Source of the DNA: Prevotella melaninogenica
GTDB lineage: Bacteria > Bacteroidota > Bacteroidia > Bacteroidales > Bacteroidaceae
Length of the DNA: 64,000 bases
Direction of reading: 5' to 3'
NCBI RefSeq assembly: GCF_018128065.1
Contig: NZ_CP072359.1
Location: forward strand, 558,001 to 622,000
Shown here: positions 7,980-16,583 of the stretch, one piece after another
Layout: each line of letters starts with the position of its first letter
How positions within the stretch are numbered: the first letter of the stretch is position 1
The notes under the pieces: model-generated
The model's input: only the letters and a program-made list of their open reading frames with translations
What the model was told of the DNA's origin: nothing
Database searches by the model: none
Translations under genes and position numbers: made by a program

Positions 7980-7996
7980 ATGAATTCTGAATTAAA
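7948..7996 (-). repeat. 49-bp perfect inverted repeat, right arm
   Basis: This is the exact reverse complement of 7558-7606. It runs through the luxS start codon and codons 1-5 (MNSEL). The arms enclose 341 bp. Confidence 0.95.
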
Positions 7997-8474
7997 CAAG
8001 ATTCCTTCCTTTACCATTGACCACGAGCGTTTGCTGCGTGGCATTTATGTGAGTCGTAAGGACGAAGTGGGTGGCGAGACCGTTACCACCTTCGACATCC
8101 GTATGAAAGAACCAAATCGTGAGCCAGTGTTGCACGTCGGTGCTATCCACGCTATTGAACATTTGGCTGCCACCTTCCTCCGTAATGATGACGAGTGGAA
8201 AGATCGTGTTATCTATTGGGGTCCAATGGGCTGTCTGACTGGTAACTACCTCATCCTTCGTGGCGACCTTGAGTCGAAAGAGATTGTCGACCTCATGCGC
8301 CGCACCTTCCAATTCGTTGCCGACTTCGAGGGTGAAATCCCTGGTGCTGCTCCACGCGACTGTGGTAACTACCTGCTCCACGACCTGCCTATGGCGAAGT
8401 GGGAGTCACGTAAGTTCCTCACCGAGGTGCTGGACAATATCACCGATGCCAACCTCGTTTATCCGGAGAAGTAG
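7980..8474 (+). CDS. luxS: S-ribosylhomocysteine lyase (autoinducer-2 synthase)
   Basis: LuxS converts S-ribosylhomocysteine to homocysteine and DPD, the autoinducer-2 precursor, completing the activated methyl cycle after MtnN. The 164 residues include the metal-binding HAIEH motif, the catalytic Cys in GPMGCLTGNY, and the third metal ligand in RDCGNY. Homology begins at about residue 7 (KIPSFTIDHERLLRG), while residues 1-5 are encoded by the right arm of the 49-bp inverted repeat. The TAG stop shares its G with the first base of an 8-bp repeat array, so both ends of the gene are set in repeat DNA. Confidence 0.96.
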   Translation: MNSELNKIPSFTIDHERLLRGIYVSRKDEVGGETVTTFDIRMKEPNREPVLHVGAIHAIEHLAATFLRNDDEWKDRVIYWGPMGCLTGNYLILRGDLESKEIVDLMRRTFQFVADFEGEIPGAAPRDCGNYLLHDLPMAKWESRKFLTEVLDNITDANLVYPEK

Positions 8475-8580
8475 ACAAGTAAACGAGTGGACAAGTAAAC
8501 GAGTGGACGAGTAAACAAGTTGCTTGAGTAATAAGACAAAGTAACATGGTGAACGAGTTGACAAGTTAACAAGTTGCTTG
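8474..8580 (+). repeat. Octamer array GACAAGTA/AACGAGTG
   Basis: From the last base of the luxS stop, 8-bp units run without a break: GACAAGTA AACGAGTG occurs twice, then GACGAGTA, AACAAGTT, GCTTGAGT. A second short run occupies 8551-8580. Related arrays are at 16681, 26431, 27345, 36679 and 59276. Confidence 0.85.
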
Positions 8581-8612
8581 GGATAAAGAGAAGAAAGCAG
8601 TGTTAGAGATTT

Positions 8613-8670
8613 AAAAGGGCGTTAATTCCATGTGAATTAACGCCCTTTTGGCTTGCTAAAGATGCCCTTT
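8613..8670 (+). repeat. 22-bp-unit element (family R2), copy 1, with terminator-like hairpin
   Basis: A 15-bp perfect stem AAAAGGGCGTTAATT / AATTAACGCCCTTTT (8613-8649, loop CCATGTG) ends in a T-run and probably terminates luxS transcription in both directions. One further 22-bp unit (ending GATGCCCTTT) follows, and then a heptamer array takes over. Confidence 0.85.
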
Positions 8671-8677
8671 AGCCTTT

Positions 8678-8719
8678 GAACTCTTACCTTTGAACTTTGA
8701 GTTTTGAACATTGAACTTT
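8678..8719 (+). repeat. Heptamer array (GAACTTT-type), 6 units
   Basis: There are six consecutive 7-bp units: GAACTCT, TACCTTT, GAACTTT, GAGTTTT, GAACATT, GAACTTT. The same unit type recurs at 16584, 36464, 39822 (inside a gene) and 59488. Confidence 0.85.
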
Positions 8720-8866
8720 ATGATATGTACCTTTAATGACTACGAAACAATGCGGATATAGCGACAATGAAAAAAAATAACGATTTTTCTTGTTTAAAAA
8801 AAAAACATTTTGTATATTCGCAGCGTGTTAATATAAAGAATACGATTGATAGACAAGTTTTAAATT

Positions 8867-9007
8867 ATGAAATACACCTCTTGTAGAGAATATAATTGCA
8901 GGCAAACGGATAGAAAAGTTCGGTTTATGCCTGTAAAATCCATTCGGTTCTTTTCGTCCAAGAACTCTAATCATTATTGGACAGAGTATGATCAGACAAA
9001 AACGTAG
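8867..9007 (+). CDS. Possible small ORF, 46 aa, in the gap before the barrel gene
   Basis: An ATG at 8867 opens 46 codons to a TAG at 9005-9007, giving a basic peptide with no hydrophobic segment. A weak -7-like box (TATATTCG, about 8813-8820) lies upstream. There is no ribosome-binding or homology evidence. It could be a leader ORF of the downstream outer-membrane gene or chance. The remaining part of the 8720-9171 gap shows nothing else. Confidence 0.2.
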   Translation: MKYTSCREYNCRQTDRKVRFMPVKSIRFFSSKNSNHYWTEYDQTKT

Positions 9008-9171
9008 GATATGGCTAAAATGCTCTACCTTCTTGATATATCTTAGAAAGAATCTTCTGGATTTACAACCTACAAGCAAGCGTTATTTCTTTACCTAAAA
9101 GATAATTTAGAGGAATCTCTATTACACCATACCTATTGTAAACAATACGAATCAAACATTGAGAATAAAAT

Positions 9172-12081
9172 ATGAAAACCTTTTGTACAACTTTAATTTT
9201 GTTATGCCTTACTGTCTGCATATCAGCACAAACTTTAGACAATACTATTACCATTGAAGGTAGAGTGCAAGACTTTGTTACTCATGTAGATGTCCCTGGT
9301 TGCTTAGTTGAAGTGCTAAATGCTAATGACAGCTCAGTCGTTGCTTCAACGAAGGCTCTTGAAGAATATCAGAGTGGCGAACAGAGCTGGAAAACATCTG
9401 AATATAGGATAACGATTCCACGTAAGGAGGGTGATTATATCCTTCGCGTTACCGAAGATGGTTTTATGCCTACCTACGTAAAGCTCCCACTGCATCATTT
9501 TTACAAGCGAGAGATAAGCAGAGAAGTTGGTACCATCTTTCTGAAACGACCGAAAACAGTAGACTTAAATGAGGTGGTTGTTAAGGCTACAAAGGTGAAG
9601 TTCTATCATAAAGGCGACACGATTGTTTATAATGCCGACGCTTTCCAGTTAGGTGAAGGCTCTATGCTCGACGCCCTTATTCGTCAGTTGCCCGGTGCTG
9701 AGCTAAGCAAGGATGGACGCATATATGTTAATGGAAAGTTTGTTGAGAGTTTGCTTCTCAATGGAAAAGATTTTTTCCGTGGAGATAATACTGTTATGTT
9801 AGAGAATCTGCCTACTTATATGGTAAACCAAGTAAAGGTGTATGACCGTCTTGGTGAAAATAGTCGTTTTCTCGGGCAAGAGGTGGCAGGAGACAAGAAA
9901 TACGTGATGGATGTTCAACTGAAAAAGCAATACAACATTGGATGGGTAGGTAATGTGGAAACTGGTGCAGGAACAAAAGAACGCTACTTGGCTCGTCTGT
10001 TTGCTATGCGGTTTACTGATCACTCCCGTTTGGCTGTCTATGGAAATATTAACAATCTAAACGACGACCGTAAGCCCGGTGAGAATGACAATTGGTCGCC
10101 TTCTGATCTTTTTGGTGGGTTGACGCAGCAACAGTTAGGAGGTCTTGACTATAATATAGATGCACGCAGTGGTAAGTATAAACTTAGTGGAAATGCACAG
10201 GTTAGGCATGCTGACAACACGATAGTGAATAACACTAATCGTACAAATTTCCTTGCTAACGGAGATACATACGACCGTATGGTAGCTAATAATAGAAATC
10301 ACAATTTTACTTTCTCCACCGATCATCAGTTCTATTTTGAGTTTAAGAATGCCAACTTGAATATCAAGCCACGTTTTAACTACCAATATTATAACAATAA
10401 AAGCGGATATTCTTCGCTGACGCTTAATCGTAGTTTTACGTCTTTCTCAAAGGCACAGTTGGATAGTTTGTACACACCAATGATAGGTAGGGAGTTGATT
10501 CGTACAGCTATTAACAGAAATCTTCGCAATGGATTATCAATTGGACATTCTTTAGAAGGTTCGGTTTCGATGGAGTCGTTAATTAAGTTCAAGCACTCTC
10601 CCGACCATATCACCCTTTATGCTGATGCTTCTTTGAGGCATGCTACAGAGGATAGCTTTGACCGTAACCGAATTGATTATTATACCAACGGTCAGCAAAG
10701 TAATACAGACTTCCGCAATCGATATTTCAACAACCGTCCTGACCACGGCTACAGCATGACAGGTAAAGTGACTTACAGCTATTTAGTAAAGCGGGGCTTG
10801 TTCTTCGACTTTAGTTATAAATACAATCGGACTACCTCAAACCGATATTCTTCACTCTATCGTCTTGACCAGTTAGCAGATTGGGGAATTAATTCAGCGC
10901 GCGAGCTTGGAACACTTCCTTCTGTGGATGCTTATAACAGAGTAATGGATATTCATAATAGCTATGACAGCAGACAGACGGATAATACCCATACCCTCGG
11001 TGCCTTTCTTGTATGGAATAAGAAAACGACGAAGTCGGAGTGGTGGGCACAGCTTGTACCTAATTTATCGCTGCTTTCACGGACGATGCATTATCATAGT
11101 GGAAATGTAGATACGACTTTTACGAAACGTTCTATACTTTACAATATGTATAGTACGTTCATCAAATGGCGTAGTACTGATCACAAATATGAATTCATGC
11201 TTCAATATCATGTGGACGGGCAAGCTCCAGACATGAACCTGTTTGTAAACATCCTCAATACCACTGATCCATTAAACGTAACAATGGGTAATACCAACTT
11301 GAAACCATCCTATAAGCACGAACTTATATCACACTTCCTACGTATATATCCGAAAAAAGGTATGATGTGGTTAATAGAGGCTCAATATATCCCCACTGTT
11401 AACGCTATTGCTATGGGCTATACCTACGACAAGGCTACAGGACAGCGAACATTCAGACCAGACAATGTGAATGGTAATTGGCGAGGTCAGCTTGCTTTAG
11501 GTGGCGCTGGACCATTGACCAAAAATCGCAAGTTAGATTTTAAAGCTATGGCTGGATTAAGATATGAGAAGAGTGTCGACCTTATTGGTTTGGCAGGCAC
11601 GTCTGCATCTAATAGGAGCATAGTAGAATCGGTAAACTACATTGGTGATTTACAGCTGAACTATAGGCTCGGGCAATCTTCCATTGGTTTCATTAGTAAA
11701 GGAAACTGGGCACATATCGATGGCACTCGTGAAGACTTTGAGGCATTTAATGTGAGTGATTTCAATTACGGTTTAACAGCACAATTACAGTTGCCATGGG
11801 ATTTCCGACTTGGGACTGACCTGACAATGTACAATCGCCGAGGTTATTTAGATAAGTCGATGAATAGTGATGATTTGGTGTGGAACGCCCGTCTGTCACG
11901 ATCATTCTTCAAAGGACAACTTACCTTATTGCTTGATGGCTTCGACATTCTTGGTCAACTGAATAATGTCACACGGACGATGAATGCACAAGGAATCACA
12001 GAAACTTACAGTAATGTTATTCCCCGCTACGTGATGCTACATGCCGTCTATCACTTCAATATTATTCCTAAGAAAAAATGA
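9172..12081 (+). CDS. Outer-membrane beta-barrel protein with carboxypeptidase-like N-terminal domain
   Basis: The 969-residue protein starts with a signal peptide (cleaved after ISAQ) and a CarboxypepD_reg-like beta-sandwich (residues about 28-120). A short plug-like region follows (DLNEVVVKATKVKFY, then SMLDALIRQLPGAEL and VNGKFVESLLLNGKDFF), and then a long barrel rich in alternating aromatics, as in the OMP_b-brl_3 family. This is the TonB-receptor-like architecture common in Bacteroidota, but it lacks a clear TonB box and a partner lipoprotein. It probably has a transport or surface role; the substrate is unknown. It is monocistronic, with repeats on both sides. Confidence 0.85.
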   Translation: MKTFCTTLILLCLTVCISAQTLDNTITIEGRVQDFVTHVDVPGCLVEVLNANDSSVVASTKALEEYQSGEQSWKTSEYRITIPRKEGDYILRVTEDGFMPTYVKLPLHHFYKREISREVGTIFLKRPKTVDLNEVVVKATKVKFYHKGDTIVYNADAFQLGEGSMLDALIRQLPGAELSKDGRIYVNGKFVESLLLNGKDFFRGDNTVMLENLPTYMVNQVKVYDRLGENSRFLGQEVAGDKKYVMDVQLKKQYNIGWVGNVETGAGTKERYLARLFAMRFTDHSRLAVYGNINNLNDDRKPGENDNWSPSDLFGGLTQQQLGGLDYNIDARSGKYKLSGNAQVRHADNTIVNNTNRTNFLANGDTYDRMVANNRNHNFTFSTDHQFYFEFKNANLNIKPRFNYQYYNNKSGYSSLTLNRSFTSFSKAQLDSLYTPMIGRELIRTAINRNLRNGLSIGHSLEGSVSMESLIKFKHSPDHITLYADASLRHATEDSFDRNRIDYYTNGQQSNTDFRNRYFNNRPDHGYSMTGKVTYSYLVKRGLFFDFSYKYNRTTSNRYSSLYRLDQLADWGINSARELGTLPSVDAYNRVMDIHNSYDSRQTDNTHTLGAFLVWNKKTTKSEWWAQLVPNLSLLSRTMHYHSGNVDTTFTKRSILYNMYSTFIKWRSTDHKYEFMLQYHVDGQAPDMNLFVNILNTTDPLNVTMGNTNLKPSYKHELISHFLRIYPKKGMMWLIEAQYIPTVNAIAMGYTYDKATGQRTFRPDNVNGNWRGQLALGGAGPLTKNRKLDFKAMAGLRYEKSVDLIGLAGTSASNRSIVESVNYIGDLQLNYRLGQSSIGFISKGNWAHIDGTREDFEAFNVSDFNYGLTAQLQLPWDFRLGTDLTMYNRRGYLDKSMNSDDLVWNARLSRSFFKGQLTLLLDGFDILGQLNNVTRTMNAQGITETYSNVIPRYVMLHAVYHFNIIPKKK

Positions 12082-12495
12082 AAAGTATAAGACTCTTCCA
12101 AAGTTTGAAGTGATGCACCTTTTACCTTTGAACTTAACTTCTAAGACTACGAATTACACGAATTACGCAAATCCTTATCCCTTATTCGCGACATTCGTGT
12201 AGTTCCTTTGTTACTTTGTCTTCCATTCCCCTGTCTTCCGTCTCCTGTTCCTTTGTTACTTTGTCTTTTATTATTTCTGTCTATTCTACTCTCTTCGCTC
12301 CTCAACTTACTATATGTGAAGAACTTGAATACTTTCCTTTTACCCTTTTCCTTTTCGGTAATCATAGTTATGACGTACTGCTGAGAACTCCGTTCGAATA
12401 ATTATGAATTCTGAATTATAAATTAATACAGTAATCATAATTGTGAATTCTGAATTAAAATATTTATCTTTGCACTCGTTAAATTTTATACATTG
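12082..12495. other. Intergenic region with several short-unit repeats
   Basis: No gene is supported. It holds two heptamers (12121-12135), an ACGAATTACACGAAT / ATTCGTGTAGTTC inverted pair (about 12150-12205), a stretch of TTACTTTGTCTT-type units (about 12208-12270), and AATT-unit copies (about 12395-12460) that run into the promoter of the next gene. Confidence 0.6.
12441..12472 (+). promoter_or_regulatory. Promoter of the TonB receptor gene, partly repeat-derived
   Basis: TATCTTTG (12465-12472) fits the -7 consensus and TTG (12441-12443) lies 21 bp upstream. The TTG belongs to a copy of the AATT-unit repeat (CATAATTGTGAATTCTGAAT), so the repeat supplies the -33 box. Confidence 0.6.
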
Positions 12496-14997
12496 ATGAA
12501 TAAACATTTCTTAATGGCTATCTTATGGCTCTGCCCTTTGGGTTTGTATGCACATAAGACTACTGATACTGAGGCTACTACTTTGAAAAGTAATGCGCCT
12601 GTACAAAGAATAATTCGGGGTATTGATGAGGACAAAACACGACAGCGTTTTACACTCAGTGGATATGTGAAAGACCGTAATGGTGAACCACTTATCAATG
12701 CAACAATCTACGACCTCACCACACGGCAGGGTACGATGACCAATGCCTACGGACATTTCTCGCTCACATTAGGCGAAGGATGGCACGAAATCAGATGTAG
12801 CTACGTAGGCTATAAGACCCTTGTCGAAACCATAGAACTTACTGCCAATCAGAACCATGACATCATTCTTCAGAACGAAGCACAGTTAGATGAAGTGGTG
12901 GTGACAACCGACCTTAACTCGCCTTTGCTGAAAACGCAGACTGGTAAGATTTCTCTTTCACCGAAAGATATTAAGACAGAATACGCATTGTTAAGTAGTC
13001 CAGACGTTATCAAGACTTTGCAGCGTACGAGCGGTGTGTCAGACGGATTGGAACTTGCCAGCGGACTCTACGTACACGGTGGAAACAGCGACGAAAACCT
13101 CTTCCTCCTCGATGGTACACCACTCTATCATACCAATCACACCTTAGGTCTTTTCTCTTCGTTCAATGCGGATGTAGTGAAGAATGTCGACTTCTATAAG
13201 AGTGGATTCCCTGCACGCTATGGCGGTCGTTTGTCGAGTGTCATCGACGTGCGTACGGCCGATGGCGACCTCTATCACACCCACGGCAGCTATCGTATCG
13301 GTCTGCTCGATGGCGCTTTCCACATAGAAGGACCAATCAGAAAGGGCAAGACATCCTATAACTTCGGCTTGCGCCGTAGCTGGTTAGACCTCTTGACTCG
13401 CCCTGCTTTTGCGATTATGAACAGCAAGAGAGACAGCGAGGACAAGATAAATATGTCTTATTTCTTCCACGACTTAAACTTTAAGCTGACCAATATCTTC
13501 AACGACCGCTCACGTATGTCGCTGAGTGTCTATTCGGGTGAAGACCGATTGGATGCAAAAGACGAGTCGTATTACAAAAATGGTTATGGTTATGAAGATA
13601 TAGATATTTATGATAATCGCTTCCACTGGGGCAACTTCAATGCTGCACTCGACTGGAATTACCAGTTCTCACCGAAGCTCTTTGCTAACTTCACAGCCGT
13701 CTACACGCACAATCGTTCAACGGTAACGAGTTCGGACGAATGGAAAGTGATTAGAAATGAGCAGGTAGACCAGCTGACGACAAGCTCACATGGCTATCGT
13801 TCCTCTATTGATGACATCGGCTATCGTGCTGCTTTCGACTTCCGTCCGAATCCACGTCATCACATTCGTTTCGGTCATGACTATACTTATCACCGCTTCC
13901 AGCCACAGACCAACAACCGCTTTGACAGCTATAAGACCGATGGTACTGCAAAGGGTGACACCATTGCCAGCCACAGTTATAACAAGAATGTGGCGCATCA
14001 GTTGACCTTCTATGCCGAAGACGAGATGATACTCAACGAGCAATGGAGCCTCAACGGTGGTGTGAATGCAGATGTCTTCCATATCAGCGGTAAGACCTTC
14101 TCAACATTGAGTCCACGTCTGGCGATGAAATTCCAGCCAAACGACCGTCTTTCTTTCAAGGCAAGCTACACAATGATGAGTCAGTTTGTGCATAAGATTG
14201 CCAACTCTTTCCTCGACCTACCAACCGACTACTGGGTGCCAACGACTGCACGTCTACACCCAATGCGCTCTTGGCAGGTGGCTGCAGGAGCCTATATGAA
14301 ACCTAACAAGCACTGGTTGCTCTCGTTGGAAGCTTATTACAAGCGTTCAAGTCATATCCTGCAGTATTCAAGTTGGGCAGGATTAGAGCCACCAGCTGCC
14401 AACTGGGACTACATGGTAATGGAGGGTGACGGTCGCTCTTACGGTGTTGAATTGGATGCTGATTACAACATTGCCAACCTCAATCTGCACGGTTCTTATA
14501 CCCTCTCATGGACTGAAAAGAAGTTTAATGACTTCTACGATGGTTGGTACTATGATAAGTTTGACAACCGTCATAAGCTCACGCTCACTGGACGATGGAA
14601 CATAACAAAGAAGATTGCAGCCTTTGCCGCATGGACTTTCCGCACCGGTAACCGCATGACTATCCCTACACAGTATATTCCACTGCCTAACGTTCCAGCC
14701 CAGACGGAGGGAGGATTGAACTTTACTTCGCCCGACGACAACCGTTTGAACTTTGCTTACGAACAGCCTAATAACGTTATCCTGCCGGCTTATCACCGTC
14801 TTGACATAGGCTTCGACTTCCGTCATACGACCAAGAAGGGCAATGAGCGCATTTGGAACCTCAGCTTCTATAATGCCTATTGCCATCTGAACTCTATGTG
14901 GGTGCGTGTGAAAATCAACAGCAATAACCAAATGAAGATTAAGAACATGGCGTTTATCCCTGTTATCCCATCGTTCAGTTATACATTTAAATTCTAA
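12496..14997 (+). CDS. TonB-dependent outer-membrane receptor (DUF4249-paired type)
   Basis: The ATG at 12496 gives 833 residues; a TTG one codon earlier is not needed. In order the protein has a signal peptide (MNKHFLMAILWLCPLGLYA), a CarboxypepD_reg-like domain (about 50-135), a plug (DEVVVTTDLNSPLL, SPDVIKTLQRTSGVSDG, YVHGGNSDENLFLLDGTPLY, FPARYGGRLSSVIDVRT), and a C-terminal barrel ending SFSYTFKF. The terminal Phe is normal for barrel insertion. The DUF4249 lipoprotein gene follows 9 bp later, a receptor-lipoprotein pair seen widely in Bacteroidota. The substrate is not known, and the pair is not SusC/SusD. Confidence 0.92.
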   Translation: MNKHFLMAILWLCPLGLYAHKTTDTEATTLKSNAPVQRIIRGIDEDKTRQRFTLSGYVKDRNGEPLINATIYDLTTRQGTMTNAYGHFSLTLGEGWHEIRCSYVGYKTLVETIELTANQNHDIILQNEAQLDEVVVTTDLNSPLLKTQTGKISLSPKDIKTEYALLSSPDVIKTLQRTSGVSDGLELASGLYVHGGNSDENLFLLDGTPLYHTNHTLGLFSSFNADVVKNVDFYKSGFPARYGGRLSSVIDVRTADGDLYHTHGSYRIGLLDGAFHIEGPIRKGKTSYNFGLRRSWLDLLTRPAFAIMNSKRDSEDKINMSYFFHDLNFKLTNIFNDRSRMSLSVYSGEDRLDAKDESYYKNGYGYEDIDIYDNRFHWGNFNAALDWNYQFSPKLFANFTAVYTHNRSTVTSSDEWKVIRNEQVDQLTTSSHGYRSSIDDIGYRAAFDFRPNPRHHIRFGHDYTYHRFQPQTNNRFDSYKTDGTAKGDTIASHSYNKNVAHQLTFYAEDEMILNEQWSLNGGVNADVFHISGKTFSTLSPRLAMKFQPNDRLSFKASYTMMSQFVHKIANSFLDLPTDYWVPTTARLHPMRSWQVAAGAYMKPNKHWLLSLEAYYKRSSHILQYSSWAGLEPPAANWDYMVMEGDGRSYGVELDADYNIANLNLHGSYTLSWTEKKFNDFYDGWYYDKFDNRHKLTLTGRWNITKKIAAFAAWTFRTGNRMTIPTQYIPLPNVPAQTEGGLNFTSPDDNRLNFAYEQPNNVILPAYHRLDIGFDFRHTTKKGNERIWNLSFYNAYCHLNSMWVRVKINSNNQMKIKNMAFIPVIPSFSYTFKF

Positions 14998-15006
14998 GTT
15001 CCGAGC

Positions 15007-16077
15007 ATGAAAAAGATATTATTTCTCCTCTTCCTTGCCCTGTCAGTAATGAGTTGCAAGGATGATTTCAGTGTCAGCAATCTGCCTGATGCAAAGCCAA
15101 AGTTGGTGGTTTATTGTATGCCTTCTACTGCTGACACCACTTATATCACCGTGTCACGCAGTATTCCGTTAAAGCAATATAACGCAACACAGCAGAATGC
15201 GCTGATTGACAATGCCGTTATCAGCTATCAGTTGAACGGACAAGCGATGCCAGTGACAGCCTTGGGCAATGGTCGCTACCGTGTTGTGGGACTGCAGAAA
15301 GCGGGCGATAAGGTGCAGTTACGTGTTGAAGCACAGGGCTTAGAGGCTGTTGAGACATCCACAGAGATTCCACAACCAATCGGTATAAGCCACCTCGCAA
15401 CGCGTATGGTGCGAATGAAGGAAGACCCTTCCTCAAATGTAAAAGACTTCCTGCAGCTACAAGCAACCTTCACCGACCCTGCCGAGACACACGATTATTA
15501 CGCTGTACGTGCGAAAACCAATAGGCTGTCCTACCTTTATGTGACATGCTTCCGTAATTTTGGCGGTTATATGCAAGAGGTGATAAACTTCTATTCTTAC
15601 GATGAGTTTATGGCTGCACGAAAGACCGAACATTGGGATAGCGTGGCTGTAAAGTATCAATTACAGCAACTCTATGTGCCGATTTCTACGGCAAGTGAAC
15701 CGCTGTTGAATCCATTATCTGATATAGACGATGACTTCGACTTTAGTAGTGACTTCTATCAGAACTTCTATATCTTTGATGATGCTACTATCAACGGCAA
15801 AACTTATACCCTTCATCTGAACATTCAGCCGTTTGTGCGTGCCACAAATATGTCTGATGAGGCGGCGAAGGAGCTGAAGAGATTGTATAATATCGAGGAG
15901 GGTGTGGAATTGGAATTCTATCATATCACCCCTGCCTACTACCGTTTCTTGCAGGCGTTGAACGATGTTTCAAACAACTCTCTTGCCCAAGCTGGTCTCT
16001 CCAACATCCGTACTACTTACAGCAATGTGCAGAATGGTATGGGAATTTGCGCTGGGTTTAATGTGCAAAGGAGATAA
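15007..16077 (+). CDS. DUF4249 surface lipoprotein
   Basis: The 356 residues begin with a lipoprotein signal (FLALSVMSC, acylated Cys at about 17). The DUF4249 pattern follows: KPKLVVYCMPS, then YQLNGQAMPVTALGNGRYRV with the beta-rich first domain, and a conserved C-terminal half ending near GICAGFNV. It lies 9 bp after the TonB receptor stop and is surely co-transcribed. DUF4249 proteins are thought to be the lipoprotein partners of such receptors at the outer membrane, but no ligand is known. An R1 hairpin repeat begins 8 bp after its stop. Confidence 0.9.
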   Translation: MKKILFLLFLALSVMSCKDDFSVSNLPDAKPKLVVYCMPSTADTTYITVSRSIPLKQYNATQQNALIDNAVISYQLNGQAMPVTALGNGRYRVVGLQKAGDKVQLRVEAQGLEAVETSTEIPQPIGISHLATRMVRMKEDPSSNVKDFLQLQATFTDPAETHDYYAVRAKTNRLSYLYVTCFRNFGGYMQEVINFYSYDEFMAARKTEHWDSVAVKYQLQQLYVPISTASEPLLNPLSDIDDDFDFSSDFYQNFYIFDDATINGKTYTLHLNIQPFVRATNMSDEAAKELKRLYNIEEGVELEFYHITPAYYRFLQALNDVSNNSLAQAGLSNIRTTYSNVQNGMGICAGFNVQRR

Positions 16078-16085
16078 TAAAAAAA

Positions 16086-16150
16086 GCCTCACCCCCAGCC
16101 CCTCTCCGATTGGAGAGGGGAGTAGAATGCGTGTTACCCCTATTGATTAG
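16086..16150 (-). repeat. R1 hairpin repeat, copy b
   Basis: It is in reverse orientation on the + strand, that is, in sense with the DUF4249 gene that ends 8 bp before: CCTCACCCCCAGCCCCTCTC, hairpin partner GGAGAGGGG, then TACCCCTATTG. Confidence 0.85.
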
Positions 16151-16189
16151 GGAAAGTCTTTTAGAAGTTTCTAAGCGAATTGTTTCCTG

Positions 16190-16230
16190 CACTCCCCCTC
16201 TCCCATTGGAGAGGGGGTTGGGGGGTGAGG
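16190..16230 (+). repeat. R1 hairpin repeat, copy c (facing copy b)
   Basis: CACTCCCCCTCTCCC / GGAGAGGGGG with TTGGGGGGTGAGG. It faces copy b, and a broken inverted fragment (GAGTGAAATGCGAGGG) follows to about 16252. Confidence 0.8.
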
Positions 16231-16365
16231 TCTCAGGGAGTGAAATGCGAGGGTCCCCCCCCTTATGAGTAGTTGATGAGCTGCGTGTATATTCGCTTGT
16301 TCATTTTGTTTCTCCTATCGCATCCGCTACTCCGTTTTGTAAAGAAAAATCAAAGACTGAAAAAT

Positions 16366-16560
16366 AAAAGGGCGTTAATTGGCTTTCAATTAACGCCCTT
16401 TTCGATTGCAAAAGATGCCCTTTAAGCCTCTTACTAACGCCCTTTTGAAGTCTTATTAAGCACCTTTTCGAAACTACCTTTGCAACTATTTGATAACAAG
16501 CGGCTTACAACGATACTAAAAATACTCGTTTTTAGCTCTTTTCCTCGCCTTTTTGTTAGG
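16366..16560 (+). repeat. 22-bp-unit element (family R2), copy 2, most complete
   Basis: The element has a perfect hairpin (16366-16402, stem AAAAGGGCGTTAATTG, loop about GCTTT). GCCC words then recur at 16395, 16417 and 16439 and GCACC at 16460, a spacing of 21-22 bp. A tail follows (CCTTTGCAACTATTTGATAA, then CTTACAACGATACTAAAAAT and a T-run) that also occurs in copy 3. Confidence 0.9.
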
Positions 16561-16583
16561 CAGAATGTAATAATATTTCAAAA

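Noticed and set aside
9172-12081. SusC assignment for the 969-aa barrel protein
   Set aside because: There is no SusD-like gene next to it, the plug is atypical, and the layout fits the OMP_b-brl_3 group better.
12147-12401. Short open frames before the TonB receptor gene
   Set aside because: They consist of repeat units (TTACTTTGTCTT, ACGAATTACACG) and have no homology-like features.
8613-16485. CRISPR-like array, because of regularly spaced repeats
   Set aside because: Units are 22 bp with no unique spacers, only 3-5 per array, and no cas genes are present.
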